From Bacillota bacterium (GTDB lineage Bacteria; Bacillota; Clostridia; Acetivibrionales; DSM-1351): a stretch of 64,000 nt of DNA. A model generated the notes under the pieces. The model saw only the letters and a program-made list of their open reading frames with translations. It had not been told where the DNA came from and did no database searches. Made by a program: the position numbers and the translations under genes. Within the stretch, counting starts at the first letter, position 1; the number at the start of each line of letters is the position of its first letter. Below, one piece after another: positions 9,500 to 18,650 of this stretch. The stretch is from positions 1 through 64,000 of the forward strand of contig JAEWSZ010000034.1 of NCBI GenBank assembly GCA_023397905.1, given 5' to 3'.

Positions 9500-11029
9500 T
9501 TAAAAAATGATTTCTCCCACACACTCTTCAACCTTTTCAACCAGCGATCCGTTAATGATCAATTCCTCGCAGTTGTTGATATCGTCATAAAGGGGCCTGT
9601 CCTCGTCCAGCTTTTCGACCTTTTCCCGGATCAGTTTGTACGCCGCTCCGGTGCCCGCGCCCATACCCCTGTCTCCACGCAGATCCACGGCCTGGCATGC
9701 ACACATCAACTCTATTGCCAGCACCCTGCGCACATTTTCCAGAATACTTTTTGCCTTCCGCGCCGCAATTGTTCCCATGCTGACATGATCCTCCTGGTTT
9801 GCCGAGGACGGAATGCTGTCAACACTCGCCGGATGGGCCAGAACCTTGTTTTCGGACACCAGAGAAGCGGCCGTGTACTGGACTATCATAAATCCCGAAT
9901 TGACGCCGCCCTTTTCTATCAGGAATGACGGAAGGCCGCTGAGGGAAGAATTGACCATTCTCTCTATCCGCCTTTCCGAAATATTTGCCAGTTCGGACAG
10001 GGCTATTCCCAGAAAATCAAAACTCAGCGCCATGGGCTGGCCGTGAAAATTTCCGCCGGACAGGCCTTCATTTGTCTCTGTGAATATGATGGGATTGTCG
10101 GTGACCGAATTCATCTCTATCTCCACCTTTTCCCTGACGTAATTGATAGCGTCCTTGCTGGCGCCGTGGACCTGGGGCGCGCATCTGATGGAATAGGCAT
10201 CCTGCACCCTGAGTTCGCCCTGCTTTGATATGTTTTTGCTTCCTTTGATAAGCTCAAGTATGATTCTGGCCGTGTCGGTCTGGCCTTTGTGGGGCCTTAC
10301 CTCATGTATGCGCAGGTCCAGCGCGTTGACCACTCCGTTGTGGGCTTCGAAATTCATTGCCGCGGCTATGTCGGCGGTTTTGACCAACCCTATTGCGTCA
10401 TAAACCGTAAGGGCGCCAATGGCCGTCATCACCTGGGTTCCGTTTATAAGGGCAAGCCCCTCCTTTTCCGCAAGTTCGACTGTGGGTATTTCCGCCAGCT
10501 CCATAGCCTTTGCCCCATCATATATTTTGCCTTTATATTCGGCCTTTCCCACTCCCAGCATGGGAAGCACCATGTGTGAAAGGGGCACAAGGTCCCCGCT
10601 TGCTCCAAGCGAACCCTTTTCGGGTATTACCGGCGTCACACCCTTGTTCAGCATTTTTATCAGGGTATCTATTATTTCTATTCTCACCCCGGAATATCCT
10701 TTTGCAAGATTGTTGACCCGAAGCAGTATCACAGCTCTTGCGGCATCCCTCCCAAGACTGTCCCCCGCTCCCACCGCATGGGATATTATCAGGGTTCTCT
10801 GCAGGGTGCGCGATTCGCCCTTTGATATAACCCTGTCACAGAACTTTCCAAATCCCGTCGTCACGCCGTATACTATCTGCCCTTCATCCACAAGCCTGTC
10901 AACCACCCGGCGTGAGGCCAACACCCTCTCGGCCGCCTCCTCCGCAAGGACGACCTCCGCATTTTCCCGGCTGACCATGGCCACCTGCTCCAGCGTTAAA
11001 TCTTTTCCTGTAATTATTACCTTTTCCAA
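9500..11029 (-). CDS. hutH: Histidine ammonia-lyase
   Basis: HutH removes ammonia from L-histidine to give urocanate, the first step of the pathway. The MIO prosthetic group forms from the Ala-Ser-Gly at residues 143-145 (GSLGASGDLVPLSHM), and YGVTTGFG lies near residue 54, both where expected. I chose the TTG at 11029 because GGGAGGT stands seven bases before it and the product is then 509 residues, normal for HutH. The open frame reaches 11140, but those extra codons come from the palindromic repeat in the leader and have no good ribosome site. It is the first gene of the operon. Confidence 0.95.
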   Translation of the reverse strand: MEKVIITGKDLTLEQVAMVSRENAEVVLAEEAAERVLASRRVVDRLVDEGQIVYGVTTGFGKFCDRVISKGESRTLQRTLIISHAVGAGDSLGRDAARAVILLRVNNLAKGYSGVRIEIIDTLIKMLNKGVTPVIPEKGSLGASGDLVPLSHMVLPMLGVGKAEYKGKIYDGAKAMELAEIPTVELAEKEGLALINGTQVMTAIGALTVYDAIGLVKTADIAAAMNFEAHNGVVNALDLRIHEVRPHKGQTDTARIILELIKGSKNISKQGELRVQDAYSIRCAPQVHGASKDAINYVREKVEIEMNSVTDNPIIFTETNEGLSGGNFHGQPMALSFDFLGIALSELANISERRIERMVNSSLSGLPSFLIEKGGVNSGFMIVQYTAASLVSENKVLAHPASVDSIPSSANQEDHVSMGTIAARKAKSILENVRRVLAIELMCACQAVDLRGDRGMGAGTGAAYKLIREKVEKLDEDRPLYDDINNCEELIINGSLVEKVEECVGEIIF

Positions 11030-11063
11030 TTCCGCTACCTCCCGCTTCTTTCTATAAACGCGC

Positions 11064-11268
11064 AGCCGCGTTTCCAAATTAGTCATAAAAAACCCGCAGG
11101 CGGGTTTTCCAAGTGTGAAAAGTGTATATGACGCTCTCAAACTTTTCTTTCACGCTTACCCACTATGAACGGCGTTAGCCGCGTTTCAAAATCAGTCATA
11201 AAAACCCGCCTGCGGGTTTTCCAAGCGTGAAAAGTGTATATGACGCTCTCAAACTTTTCATTCACGCT
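11064..11268. repeat. Two tandem ~93-bp palindromic repeats in the hut leader
   Basis: Copies at 11064-11156 and 11177-11268 differ at only a few positions. Each holds two inverted repeats: a short perfect stem AAACCCGC-AG-GCGGGTTT, and a longer stem with arms close to AGCGTGAA and TTCACGCT around a loop containing TATATGACGCT. In the second copy the long stem is essentially perfect; in the first one arm carries a mismatch. The block lies between the likely hut promoter and hutH, so it would be transcribed as structured leader RNA. Confidence 0.9.
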
Positions 11269-11293
11269 ATTCACGCTGTTATTGTGTGAGTAA

Positions 11294-11320
11294 ATTATTG
11301 CTTTAACATATTAAAGTCAA
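11294..11320 (-). promoter_or_regulatory. Candidate hut operon promoter
   Basis: Read on the minus strand, TTGACT (11320-11315) and AATAAT (11299-11294) are separated by 15 bases, short but within reach for a sigma-A promoter. The spacer contains the inverted repeat CTTTAA-CATA-TTAAAG, a possible operator. It lies just downstream of the terminator that closes the AraC gene, where a fresh promoter for hut would be needed. Confidence 0.4.
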
Positions 11321-11322
11321 AA

Positions 11323-11348
11323 ATGGCAGTCACCTCAGTGACTGCCAT
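11323..11348 (-). terminator. Rho-independent terminator after the AraC gene
   Basis: An 11-bp perfect stem (ATGGCAGTCAC / GTGACTGCCAT) with a four-base loop is followed on the minus strand by TTTTT. It ends the AraC-family gene at 11530 and insulates it from hut. Confidence 0.82.
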
Positions 11349-11529
11349 CCTTTAAAAAAAATATATCCTGTATTTAATTTGTACCAGCTCTTCCGGCCGG
11401 TTTTTCCTCTGATCCTTATTCTCATAGAGAGCCCCTCATAAAAAGCCAACCTCAGCCCGCTGTCCGACCGTGTCCGCAGAGCTATTTTATCTATCATACC
11501 TTAAATTTATATATATGTACATAAAAATT

Positions 11530-12357
11530 TTATTTCTGACGATGCAGAAGGCGGAATTCCGACGGTGTAACCCCCTCATTCTTTTTAAACACAGAGCAAA
11601 AATAGCTCGTATCATTATAACCTATCCCCTCAGCTATATCCTTGACCGTAATATCCATCTCCCGTATCAACAGCTCCTTTGCCTTCTGCATCCTTAAAAG
11701 GGTCATATACACAAAGGGCCTCATATGGTACGTTTTATTAAACAATCTGCAAAGGTATTGAGGAGATGCACTTATGACATCTGCCATTTCCTCAATGGTA
11801 GGATTCCTGAAATAATTCTTTTCAATAAAAGTAATCACAGGTTCCAGCTGTTTCAGTTTTGAAACTCCCGCCGCCTCTTCCTCTTTTATTTTTTGGCGGC
11901 GCAGCTCTATAAGAAGACCGTAAAGCCTGGTTGAGCATCCATATCCCATGATAAGGCTTTTTGAGGAGGCCGCCAGGTATATTTCATTGATCATATTATC
12001 CAGGACCTTTATGTCGCTGAAGTATATTATTTCATAGCTCCCAAAGCCCAACGAATCCATCAGGAGACGGACGCCTTCGCCGTCGAAGCTCACCCAGTGG
12101 GTCTCCCAGGGTTCTTCCAGGGCATAGTATTCATGGGGTATACCGGGATAAAGCAGGAACCCGCTGTTCTTGCCTATTATAAATTCTTTGCCATCTATCA
12201 GAAGAATTCCTTTACCTCTGACACAGTGGATCCACTGATAGTCCGGGTAACCATTCATACGTTCGATATGATTTTGATTTGCAAGTCCCCCGACTCCCTT
12301 TACATAATATGGCAGCTTATCCTCTTCTGTAATAAGTGTAAACAGGTAATTATTCAT
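11530..12357 (-). CDS. AraC-family transcriptional regulator with cupin sensor domain
   Basis: A 275-residue regulator. Residues ~20-150 form an AraC-type cupin sensor (GLANQNHIERMNGYPDYQWIH start; FLLYPGIPHEYYA typical), and residues ~170-275 the double helix-turn-helix, with SPQYLCRLFNKT and the closing signature IGYNDTSYFCSVFKKNEGVTPSEFR. Such regulators respond to a sugar. The gene is divergent from the enzyme gene at 12617 across ~260 AT-rich bases, so that gene is the likely target. A possible promoter for it is TTGTAT-N17-TATTAT on the minus strand near 12410-12440. The hut operon lies downstream behind a terminator and is a less likely target. Confidence 0.88.
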   Translation of the reverse strand: MNNYLFTLITEEDKLPYYVKGVGGLANQNHIERMNGYPDYQWIHCVRGKGILLIDGKEFIIGKNSGFLLYPGIPHEYYALEEPWETHWVSFDGEGVRLLMDSLGFGSYEIIYFSDIKVLDNMINEIYLAASSKSLIMGYGCSTRLYGLLIELRRQKIKEEEAAGVSKLKQLEPVITFIEKNYFRNPTIEEMADVISASPQYLCRLFNKTYHMRPFVYMTLLRMQKAKELLIREMDITVKDIAEGIGYNDTSYFCSVFKKNEGVTPSEFRLLHRQK

Positions 12358-12566
12358 GGCATTCCTTTCAAACCCTTAGTTTCATATATTTATATATGTA
12401 TAATATACTGTTATGGAAACATATACAACAGTAATTTATAATGTAAATATAATTATATACTATGATTTCAGTGCTAAAATCTTATAGTTTGTTTTTAATA
12501 AGCAATTTCATAAGGGCGGAAGGTTAAAAGAAATTTTTAAAAAATTATAAAGGAGGTACCGAGCCC

Positions 12567-12614
12567 ATGCCGGCTTTCATGATGTTTTGTGCGAGAGGCG
12601 GGGCAAGGGCATAA
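12567..12614 (+). CDS. Possible 15-codon leader ORF
   Basis: An ATG at 12567 follows a strong AAAGGAGG ten bases upstream and is read for 15 codons to TAA at 12612-12614. The next ATG, that of the enzyme gene, is at 12617 and has only a weak ribosome site (AAGGG). This geometry suggests that the small ORF hands ribosomes on to the main gene by termination-reinitiation. No family match is claimed for the peptide, and the ORF could instead be chance. Confidence 0.4.
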   Translation: MPAFMMFCARGGARA

Positions 12615-12616
12615 AT

Positions 12617-14449
12617 ATGGGTAAATTTATATTAAATATAATACACAGGCCTGAAATGGTCCCTGAATATGCTGAGAAGGTCACCGGTCAAGGTAAAAAA
12701 GAGGATATTTCCAGAAGCAATCTACTATCAGAATCTCTGGATATTTTTAAACTCCAGCAACAAATAGCTCATGAAAACGGCTTTAAGACCACAATACAAA
12801 TGACTTATGCAAGCCTTTTCAACGAGGAAGCCGTCACGCTGGCAAAACAGCATCATGAAAAATACGGTGATGAAATAAGCTTGACTCTGCTGGGTCTGCC
12901 CTGCAAGGAATTCAGGGAAAAGTACAAAACCAAGGATTTCTGCATATGGATGTTTTCAATGGAAGACAAAAAGTCCATAGTGACGGATGTATTTGAAAAA
13001 TTTCATGCCGCATTCGGCTTCTATCCAACTTCTACCGGATCTTATTATCTGGACGCCGAATTGACGAATTTTATAAAGCAGCAATATCCTATGGTTAAAT
13101 GCGCTGTGGCAACCTGCTGGGAGGAAGGGCCCAAAGCCTACAGAACCTGCAATAATTCCTGGTATACCTTTTTTGACGGCGGACCCTGGAACCCCTGGAT
13201 ACCGTCAAAACAAAATACCCATGCACCGGCAGCCGGCATTGATGAAGACAGCGGTATAGTAGCTATTCCCCACTTATCCAGGGACCTCCTTGCCTGCTTC
13301 GACGGCAATGGCTCCAACTTCGGGACACATCCCCAGAATGTACTGAGAGGTATGATTTATAAGGATGGAGAATATCCCTATCTCTACAATCTCATTGACC
13401 AGTACAGGTCTCTTCAGAAATACAATAACGGCTATGCTTACAATATGATGTTCGTGGGTCCCGGCTGGATGAATAAAATGGGGCGCTGGGAAGCTCCCTA
13501 TGAACTGCTTGTAAAGAGTTACAGGGATGGAATGGCTTACTATGCCGGGCTACGGGATAAAGGTGAAGCAGAAGATATGACCATGACCGAATTTGCAGAC
13601 TGGTACAGGGCCAATAAAACTTACACCGAACCCGAATGCGCACTCTGGAAAGATATCCTGTACGGCTCTGAAAAACAGCTGTTCTGGTATGCAGATCCTT
13701 TCCTGCGCACCTGTATCGATATGAACCAGGGCGGGGCCATTATAGATCTGAGGCCTTATGCCGCCAAGTTGGAGCGGCCTGTGGGCATAGGTACAAAACA
13801 TGTACAGGATGCTTCATATCCGTTTTTGATACAGTCCATGTACAGGGCCGGGTATTTCACACATTATGCTGGAGAAGGTACAATTAAAAGCTGTAAAATA
13901 AGCTATAAAGGCGAAGAAGTCGACCTGTGCCTCTGCAGGACCAAAGCAGAATTCTCACAAAATGGATCAGATAGAATCGTAACACTTGACCCTGTGGAAA
14001 TTAAATTCAGCGACCTTACAATAAAGCTGGTATCCATTTTCACCTTTACAGAGGGCTCAGGCAGCATAAAAATATCCAGAAAGATAATTGAAATGAGCAG
14101 TCCCGATGCTGTTGTCCATGTGAATGAGTATATTACCGCCTGCTATGGTACCACTGAATATCCGGAAGACATGTGCGGAATAGTTCTCAAATGCATTGGA
14201 AAGGAACATACCAAAGAGCTCGTTTACAATTATAAATGCCGTGAGGAAAGCCTTTCCGGCATTGAGAAGCTCGAAGCAGTCATACCTCAGATAAATACAA
14301 GGCTGTCGACAGTCCCTGTCACCGGCGGATCCGAAGGTTATATCAGAGAAGGCTATGCATTCTCCCCAATGTTTACACTTGGCATAACAAAAAATATTTC
14401 AAATAAAGAGGAGCTGATTACATGTCTCAATCTGGAAAAGGCAGACTGA
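12617..14449 (+). CDS. Uncharacterised carbohydrate-enzyme-like protein
   Basis: A 610-residue cytoplasmic protein with no signal peptide or membrane segment, which I do not recognise. The first ~350 residues alternate strands and helices and are rich in Trp, Tyr and acidic residues (SYYLDAEL at ~150, DGGPWNPWIP at ~195, MMFVGPGW at ~285), like a beta/alpha-barrel hydrolase or deacetylase. The last ~200 residues look beta-rich, as in carbohydrate-active accessory domains. A divergent AraC sugar regulator and the rest of the window suggest action on an oligosaccharide. The ATG at 12617 gives the conserved-looking MGKFILNII start; a TTG at 12587 is in frame but poorly placed. Its end overlaps the next gene by 28 bases. 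Confidence 0.7.
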   Translation: MGKFILNIIHRPEMVPEYAEKVTGQGKKEDISRSNLLSESLDIFKLQQQIAHENGFKTTIQMTYASLFNEEAVTLAKQHHEKYGDEISLTLLGLPCKEFREKYKTKDFCIWMFSMEDKKSIVTDVFEKFHAAFGFYPTSTGSYYLDAELTNFIKQQYPMVKCAVATCWEEGPKAYRTCNNSWYTFFDGGPWNPWIPSKQNTHAPAAGIDEDSGIVAIPHLSRDLLACFDGNGSNFGTHPQNVLRGMIYKDGEYPYLYNLIDQYRSLQKYNNGYAYNMMFVGPGWMNKMGRWEAPYELLVKSYRDGMAYYAGLRDKGEAEDMTMTEFADWYRANKTYTEPECALWKDILYGSEKQLFWYADPFLRTCIDMNQGGAIIDLRPYAAKLERPVGIGTKHVQDASYPFLIQSMYRAGYFTHYAGEGTIKSCKISYKGEEVDLCLCRTKAEFSQNGSDRIVTLDPVEIKFSDLTIKLVSIFTFTEGSGSIKISRKIIEMSSPDAVVHVNEYITACYGTTEYPEDMCGIVLKCIGKEHTKELVYNYKCREESLSGIEKLEAVIPQINTRLSTVPVTGGSEGYIREGYAFSPMFTLGITKNISNKEELITCLNLEKAD

Positions 14450-14634
14450 ATTACAGATGTCCCTCCTGCTTTATGAGGGATCTTGATATCGATATGTTTT
14501 ATGACAGTGACAAGGATGAATACTATTGTCTCAGGTGCCAGTTCACAGGAAGTGAAAAGGAAGTTATTGAAAAGAATGAAATGGCACGCTTCAGATATAA
14601 AAATATTCTGAAAAGAATTACTGACTTTGATTAG
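14422..14634 (+). CDS. Small zinc-ribbon protein
   Basis: A 70-residue protein with two Cys pairs, CPSC near residue 13 and CLRC near residue 36, the pattern of a single zinc ribbon, followed by a charged helical tail. It starts inside the last 28 bases of the enzyme gene, so the two are translationally coupled and probably act together. Function unknown. Confidence 0.68.
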   Translation: MSQSGKGRLNYRCPSCFMRDLDIDMFYDSDKDEYYCLRCQFTGSEKEVIEKNEMARFRYKNILKRITDFD

Positions 14635-14637
14635 GGA

Positions 14638-14673
14638 AAACTCCGGGTATACTTTTCAAGTGGCCCGGAGTTT
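14638..14673 (+). terminator. Rho-independent terminator
   Basis: A 10-bp stem AAACTCCGGG / CCCGGAGTTT around a 16-base loop is followed by TTTCTGTTTT. It closes the two-gene unit 12617-14634 and may also serve the convergent DUF116 gene. Confidence 0.82.
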
Positions 14674-14685
14674 TTCTGTTTTAAA

Positions 14686-15861
14686 TTATGCATGGTTAGT
14701 TGCTCCGGTAAGCTCGCTACCGAGTATCCTCATCAGCTGCTTTTCATTTATGCCCGTGGGAATTCCCTGGTGGTGCCAATGTTTCCTGCAGCCGCAGTAG
14801 TCCAGCAGCACACACTGTGGAGATACTCCTTTTTCCACCAGCATCCAGCCTCCTGAAATAAGGTTCAGGACACAGGATACCCCTATGACTCCATCCCCCG
14901 GGCCAAACAGTGAGCCGTCTGTTTTTGAAGACGCTATGGAAGACTCGTGAGGGACCATTTTTACCTGGAAGCCTTTATGCCGGCCCAGCTTTGCCAGACC
15001 GTTGACAGAACAGCTCTCCGAACACCCCGCACAGATGAAGCCTCTTCCCTGAACCCTTGCATGGCATTTGCCCTTCTCAGGACTGCTCATGCAGGTGGGC
15101 AGCAACAATATCTTTTGCGCGGCCTTTATAAAATCATCATGATATATGCGGTTCATGATTTCAGCGCCCACCATATTCAAATGGTATTCTATTTTACGGC
15201 GGCCGCAGAATACCACATCCTCGTGCCACCGGTGGCCCTGAAGCTCATACTCTAAGAAATGCCCCACATTGGAAGTATATTCATCCAACTGCAGCAGGCT
15301 CTGTTTTTCAAACCAGCCGGCAAATGAGACAGCCGAAGCAATAATTTTTTCAGCTTCATTTCCAGGAAGCTGTTTTAAATGCTCCCTCCATTTATTCAGC
15401 CGCTTTACTTCCTGTTTGAATTCACCTGCCGCTTCAAGCCAGGTTATTAGGATGCCGAGGTGATTTACGTCATATCTGAGTACAGGAGCCTCTTCCAGGG
15501 TTTCGCCATATAGGAAAACCGTAGAAAATATGCCTTTCATAAAATCCATTCCCTGCTTGAAGCCTTTTTGTGTCCCACGCAAATTTGATATGCCGGTCAG
15601 AAACCGCCCGGATATATTTCCAAGCTTATCCGCGGCAGCGCCATAGGTCTTCCAGTATAGCCCCATGATCAGCAGCTCCAGAAAAGCCTCTTCGGGACAG
15701 AAATTTTTCTCTTTTGAATGGGTTGATTGATAAGAACCAATTGAAAACTGCAACTGTTTTTTTGCTTCCGCCAATATTTTATCAGTAAAGGCAGCAATAC
15801 TGAAGTAGTACATCTCGGAGTCAGGCTGACTTTGCTTGAGCGAATAGGTGATTGTATCCAT
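14686..15861 (-). CDS. DUF116 domain protein
   Basis: A 391-residue protein whose C-terminal ~180 residues match the DUF116 pattern: many cysteines, with LPTC, GKCHA, CAGCSESC, a GVIGVSC segment and a closing LLDYCGCRKHW. The clustered cysteines suggest a metal or Fe-S site. The N-terminal ~200 residues are helical without clear homology. I take the ATG at 15861, which has GGGGGT eight bases before it; a longer frame to 15930 would add a hydrophobic stretch without a ribosome site. DUF116 has no established function. A terminator hairpin separates it from the sugar-receptor gene upstream. Confidence 0.72.
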   Translation of the reverse strand: MDTITYSLKQSQPDSEMYYFSIAAFTDKILAEAKKQLQFSIGSYQSTHSKEKNFCPEEAFLELLIMGLYWKTYGAAADKLGNISGRFLTGISNLRGTQKGFKQGMDFMKGIFSTVFLYGETLEEAPVLRYDVNHLGILITWLEAAGEFKQEVKRLNKWREHLKQLPGNEAEKIIASAVSFAGWFEKQSLLQLDEYTSNVGHFLEYELQGHRWHEDVVFCGRRKIEYHLNMVGAEIMNRIYHDDFIKAAQKILLLPTCMSSPEKGKCHARVQGRGFICAGCSESCSVNGLAKLGRHKGFQVKMVPHESSIASSKTDGSLFGPGDGVIGVSCVLNLISGGWMLVEKGVSPQCVLLDYCGCRKHWHHQGIPTGINEKQLMRILGSELTGATNHA

Positions 15862-15964
15862 CAATGAGACCCCCAAAAAGCAAATTGAACTTAATAGTAT
15901 TAATATACTACTTTTTTTGTCTTTTTGCATCTTAACGCATTCTGAAATATATCCTGAATATTTT

Positions 15965-15996
15965 AAAGGAGCTGTTGCATATGCACAGCTCCTTTT
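15965..15996 (-). terminator. Terminator after the sugar ABC operon
   Basis: The arms AAAGGAGCTGT and ACAGCTCCTTT pair around a self-complementary GCATATGC centre. It lies about 60 bases past the stop of the receptor gene at 16056 and has T or A runs on both sides, so it may act in both directions. Confidence 0.72.
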
Positions 15997-16055
15997 GTAT
16001 CATTTGTTATATCACTTACAGATTTTCTTTTATCTTATGAGTATATGCCGCATAA

Positions 16056-17666
16056 TTACTTCTGGCTCTCTTTGTATGCATCTGTCTGATTTTTGACTTC
16101 AGCCAGGACTTTATCAATATTTGCGGCTTCCAGCTTGTCATCCAGCGTCTTAAAAGCAGAATCCACATCTTTTACCATACCCAGATAAATCGGATTAAGG
16201 TATTGGACCAGGACCTGATTGAGATTTGCGACTTCCGTCTTTATATTATCTGTATTTGGCGTAAACGCAGCGTATACATACGGTTTTACCTGGCCTTTTG
16301 CATCCTCTCTCAATTTAATATACTCATCGCTCCATGACGCCTGTACCTTGAGCAAATCTTTATTTGTGAACCAGAAACCGGATACATCCGGCGGATAAGT
16401 GTTTTTATCAGCGGTCACACCGTCCGGAAGATCAATCTTGCCGTCTTTGACTACAAAGTTGATCCCTTCCAATCCATAATATACCAGCTGGTCATAATCC
16501 GGGTCTTCCATAATCAGATCCATTGCCATTAAAGTTCTCTCGGGGTTCTTTGACTTTGCTGCCACTGCAAATCCGTTATTGATGTACGGATCGGCAGGAT
16601 ATGTACCTTTGGCGCTCAAGGAAGGCAATACCTTTATCTCCCAGCCATTTGCCTTTGCCTTGTCCAGGGTGGACTGCATATCTACCGTATTCCCGAATCC
16701 CACCGCCGATTTGCCCTGTTCAAAGGAATCCTTGCTGCGGACCTTGTTTGAATACGCATTTCTGTTTATATATCCTTTGTCATACCAGGATTTCATAACC
16801 TTTGCGGCATTTTTGAAATCAGTCAGGACCGGTTCATCGGTCATCTTGTATAAAGCGCCCTCAGGATCGTCAGTATCGGTAACTATGCCCGAGCCTCCGC
16901 TGGTTGCGGCAAACAGATCCCACCAGCTTTTTGATGAGGAAGCCATCTGATAGAAAAAGGCCCTTGCAATATCGAAAGAATAATCTATATTTAGCGGAAC
17001 CATACCAGGTTCATTTTTCTTTATTGCATCCAAATACGGTTCTATATCCAGCCAGCTCTTTACTTCAGGCACATTATATTTTTTTCTTAAATCTTCTCTT
17101 ATTGAAAACTCATATACTTTTTTATCAGGTGTGGAAGTGGGAACCATAAATATCTTGCCGTTTAAAAGAGATTCTTTCCACGCTATGGGGTCAGTTGCTT
17201 CATAATGCTTGGGCATGTAAGTTTTAAGCATATCTTCATTCAATTCATAAAAAGCGCCTTTAGCAGCCTCTTGTCCATAATAAGCCCAGTTGGCCGTAAA
17301 TATCCAGTCTATGTTCTCCCCGGAAGCCAGTACAAGAGGATATTTTGACTGCAGATCCCCCCATCCTATATAGTTTATCTTCACAGTTGCGTTAATATCT
17401 TTTTTAAGTTTTTCATTGAGCTTGGTCAACACGGCATCCATGCCCGGTTGGCGATCTCCCAGTAAATAGCCCGTCAGTTCCACCTCTTTAGACGTGTCAA
17501 TTTTGCTGCCGCCGGTATCGGTAGATGATGTTACGGTTGTTCCTCCCGACACATCTGTAGTATCTCCGCTTGACGGGCTTCCGCCGCAGCCTGCCAATAC
17601 GGTTGTCAATGCCGTTACAAGCGCTAAAGACAAACAGAATGTTTTTACAACTTTTTTTACAAGCAT
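16056..17666 (-). CDS. Extracellular solute-binding lipoprotein (LipO/YtcQ type)
   Basis: A 536-residue family-1 solute-binding protein of a sugar ABC importer. Residues 1-26 form a lipoprotein signal peptide ending in the lipobox LAGC, then a Ser/Thr/Gly-rich tether to ~residue 55, then the binding domain. This size class serves the LplB/LplC-type importers that bring in oligosaccharides or their aldobiuronate forms. It is the last gene of the unit starting at 19580, 49 bases after the second permease. It is closely similar to the receptor at 19929-21533; the two share segments such as SKYPLVLASGE and NWAYYGQEAAKGAF. Confidence 0.92.
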   Translation of the reverse strand: MLVKKVVKTFCLSLALVTALTTVLAGCGGSPSSGDTTDVSGGTTVTSSTDTGGSKIDTSKEVELTGYLLGDRQPGMDAVLTKLNEKLKKDINATVKINYIGWGDLQSKYPLVLASGENIDWIFTANWAYYGQEAAKGAFYELNEDMLKTYMPKHYEATDPIAWKESLLNGKIFMVPTSTPDKKVYEFSIREDLRKKYNVPEVKSWLDIEPYLDAIKKNEPGMVPLNIDYSFDIARAFFYQMASSSKSWWDLFAATSGGSGIVTDTDDPEGALYKMTDEPVLTDFKNAAKVMKSWYDKGYINRNAYSNKVRSKDSFEQGKSAVGFGNTVDMQSTLDKAKANGWEIKVLPSLSAKGTYPADPYINNGFAVAAKSKNPERTLMAMDLIMEDPDYDQLVYYGLEGINFVVKDGKIDLPDGVTADKNTYPPDVSGFWFTNKDLLKVQASWSDEYIKLREDAKGQVKPYVYAAFTPNTDNIKTEVANLNQVLVQYLNPIYLGMVKDVDSAFKTLDDKLEAANIDKVLAEVKNQTDAYKESQK

Positions 17667-17715
17667 TTTTTATTCCTCCAATTTAAATATTTATCAATAT
17701 CTGGGATACCCAGTA

Positions 17716-18594
17716 TCAACCTTTAACAGCTCCTATAGTCACTCCTTTAACAAAATACTTCTGTACGAACGGATATAAAAATACTATGGGACCTGCGGAA
17801 ACCACAGTCATTGCGAGTTTTAGTGTTTCCTTCGGCATATCCAGCCTTGTCACAAAACTGGACATGCTCGACGACATATTGGCGTTTGATAAAATCTGAT
17901 AGAGAACATATTGCAGCGGGAATAATTTATCGTTCTGCATGAACATCATTGGCGTCCACCAGTCATTCCAGTAGCCAAGAGCAGTAAACAACCCTATTGA
18001 GGCCAACGCCGCTTTTGACAGCGGGAGCACCATTTGAACAAATATCCTGAAATCTCCCGCCCCATCGATTTTTGCCGACTCCACCAGCGAATCCGGGATC
18101 GACCCTTTTATAAAATTTCTGAGTATTAAGATATTCATAGCGCTGAACATGGGAACCAGCAGCAGAACAAGAATATTGTCCTGGAGATGCAGCGTATTTG
18201 AAACAATGATATAGTACGGAGCCAGGCCTCCGTTAAACAGTGTTGTAAAGAAAATAAAGAAAGCAAGGGCGTTTCTGTACTTTATTTCCCTTCTGAACAT
18301 CACATAGGCCGCCATTGAGGATAAAAACAATGATATGGCAGTTCCAACCGCCGTAATAAAAATTGTAACCGCATATGCCCTGAGTATTTTTTCAGGATAT
18401 GTAAATAACATCGAATACGCATCCACCGAAAATTCTTTCGGAAATAAAGAGAACCCATAATTCAAAATATAGTGTTCGGATGTAAATGAATTTATTATTA
18501 ATATTAAAAACGGCATAACGGTAAATAATCCAAACAATCCGACTACAACATATGAAATAATGTTAAGTGCAATATAATCTGCTGATCTTTTCAA
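17716..18594 (-). CDS. Sugar ABC transporter permease (LplC type)
   Basis: A 292-residue inner-membrane permease of the MalG/LplC class with six predicted membrane segments. The permease signature with the EAA loop is read as LVESAKIDGAGDFRIFVQMVLPLSKA near residue 185. The C-terminal FVQKYFVKGVTIGAVKG ending is typical for this type. The start codon is TTG at 18594, behind a GGTCGGTGA sequence. It pairs with the permease at 18651 and the receptor at 16056. No ATPase gene is present, which is usual, as MsmK-type ATPases are shared. Confidence 0.93.
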   Translation of the reverse strand: MKRSADYIALNIISYVVVGLFGLFTVMPFLILIINSFTSEHYILNYGFSLFPKEFSVDAYSMLFTYPEKILRAYAVTIFITAVGTAISLFLSSMAAYVMFRREIKYRNALAFFIFFTTLFNGGLAPYYIIVSNTLHLQDNILVLLLVPMFSAMNILILRNFIKGSIPDSLVESAKIDGAGDFRIFVQMVLPLSKAALASIGLFTALGYWNDWWTPMMFMQNDKLFPLQYVLYQILSNANMSSSMSSFVTRLDMPKETLKLAMTVVSAGPIVFLYPFVQKYFVKGVTIGAVKG

Positions 18595-18650
18595 GTCACC
18601 GACCTACTTTCAATAAGATTTTAATTTTGTCAGTTTGACAATTAAACTTT

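Noticed and set aside
11030..11140. N-terminal extension of HutH made of repeat sequence
   Set aside because: The TTG at 11029 has an ideal ribosome site and gives the standard HutH start; the extension is coded by the palindromic repeat.
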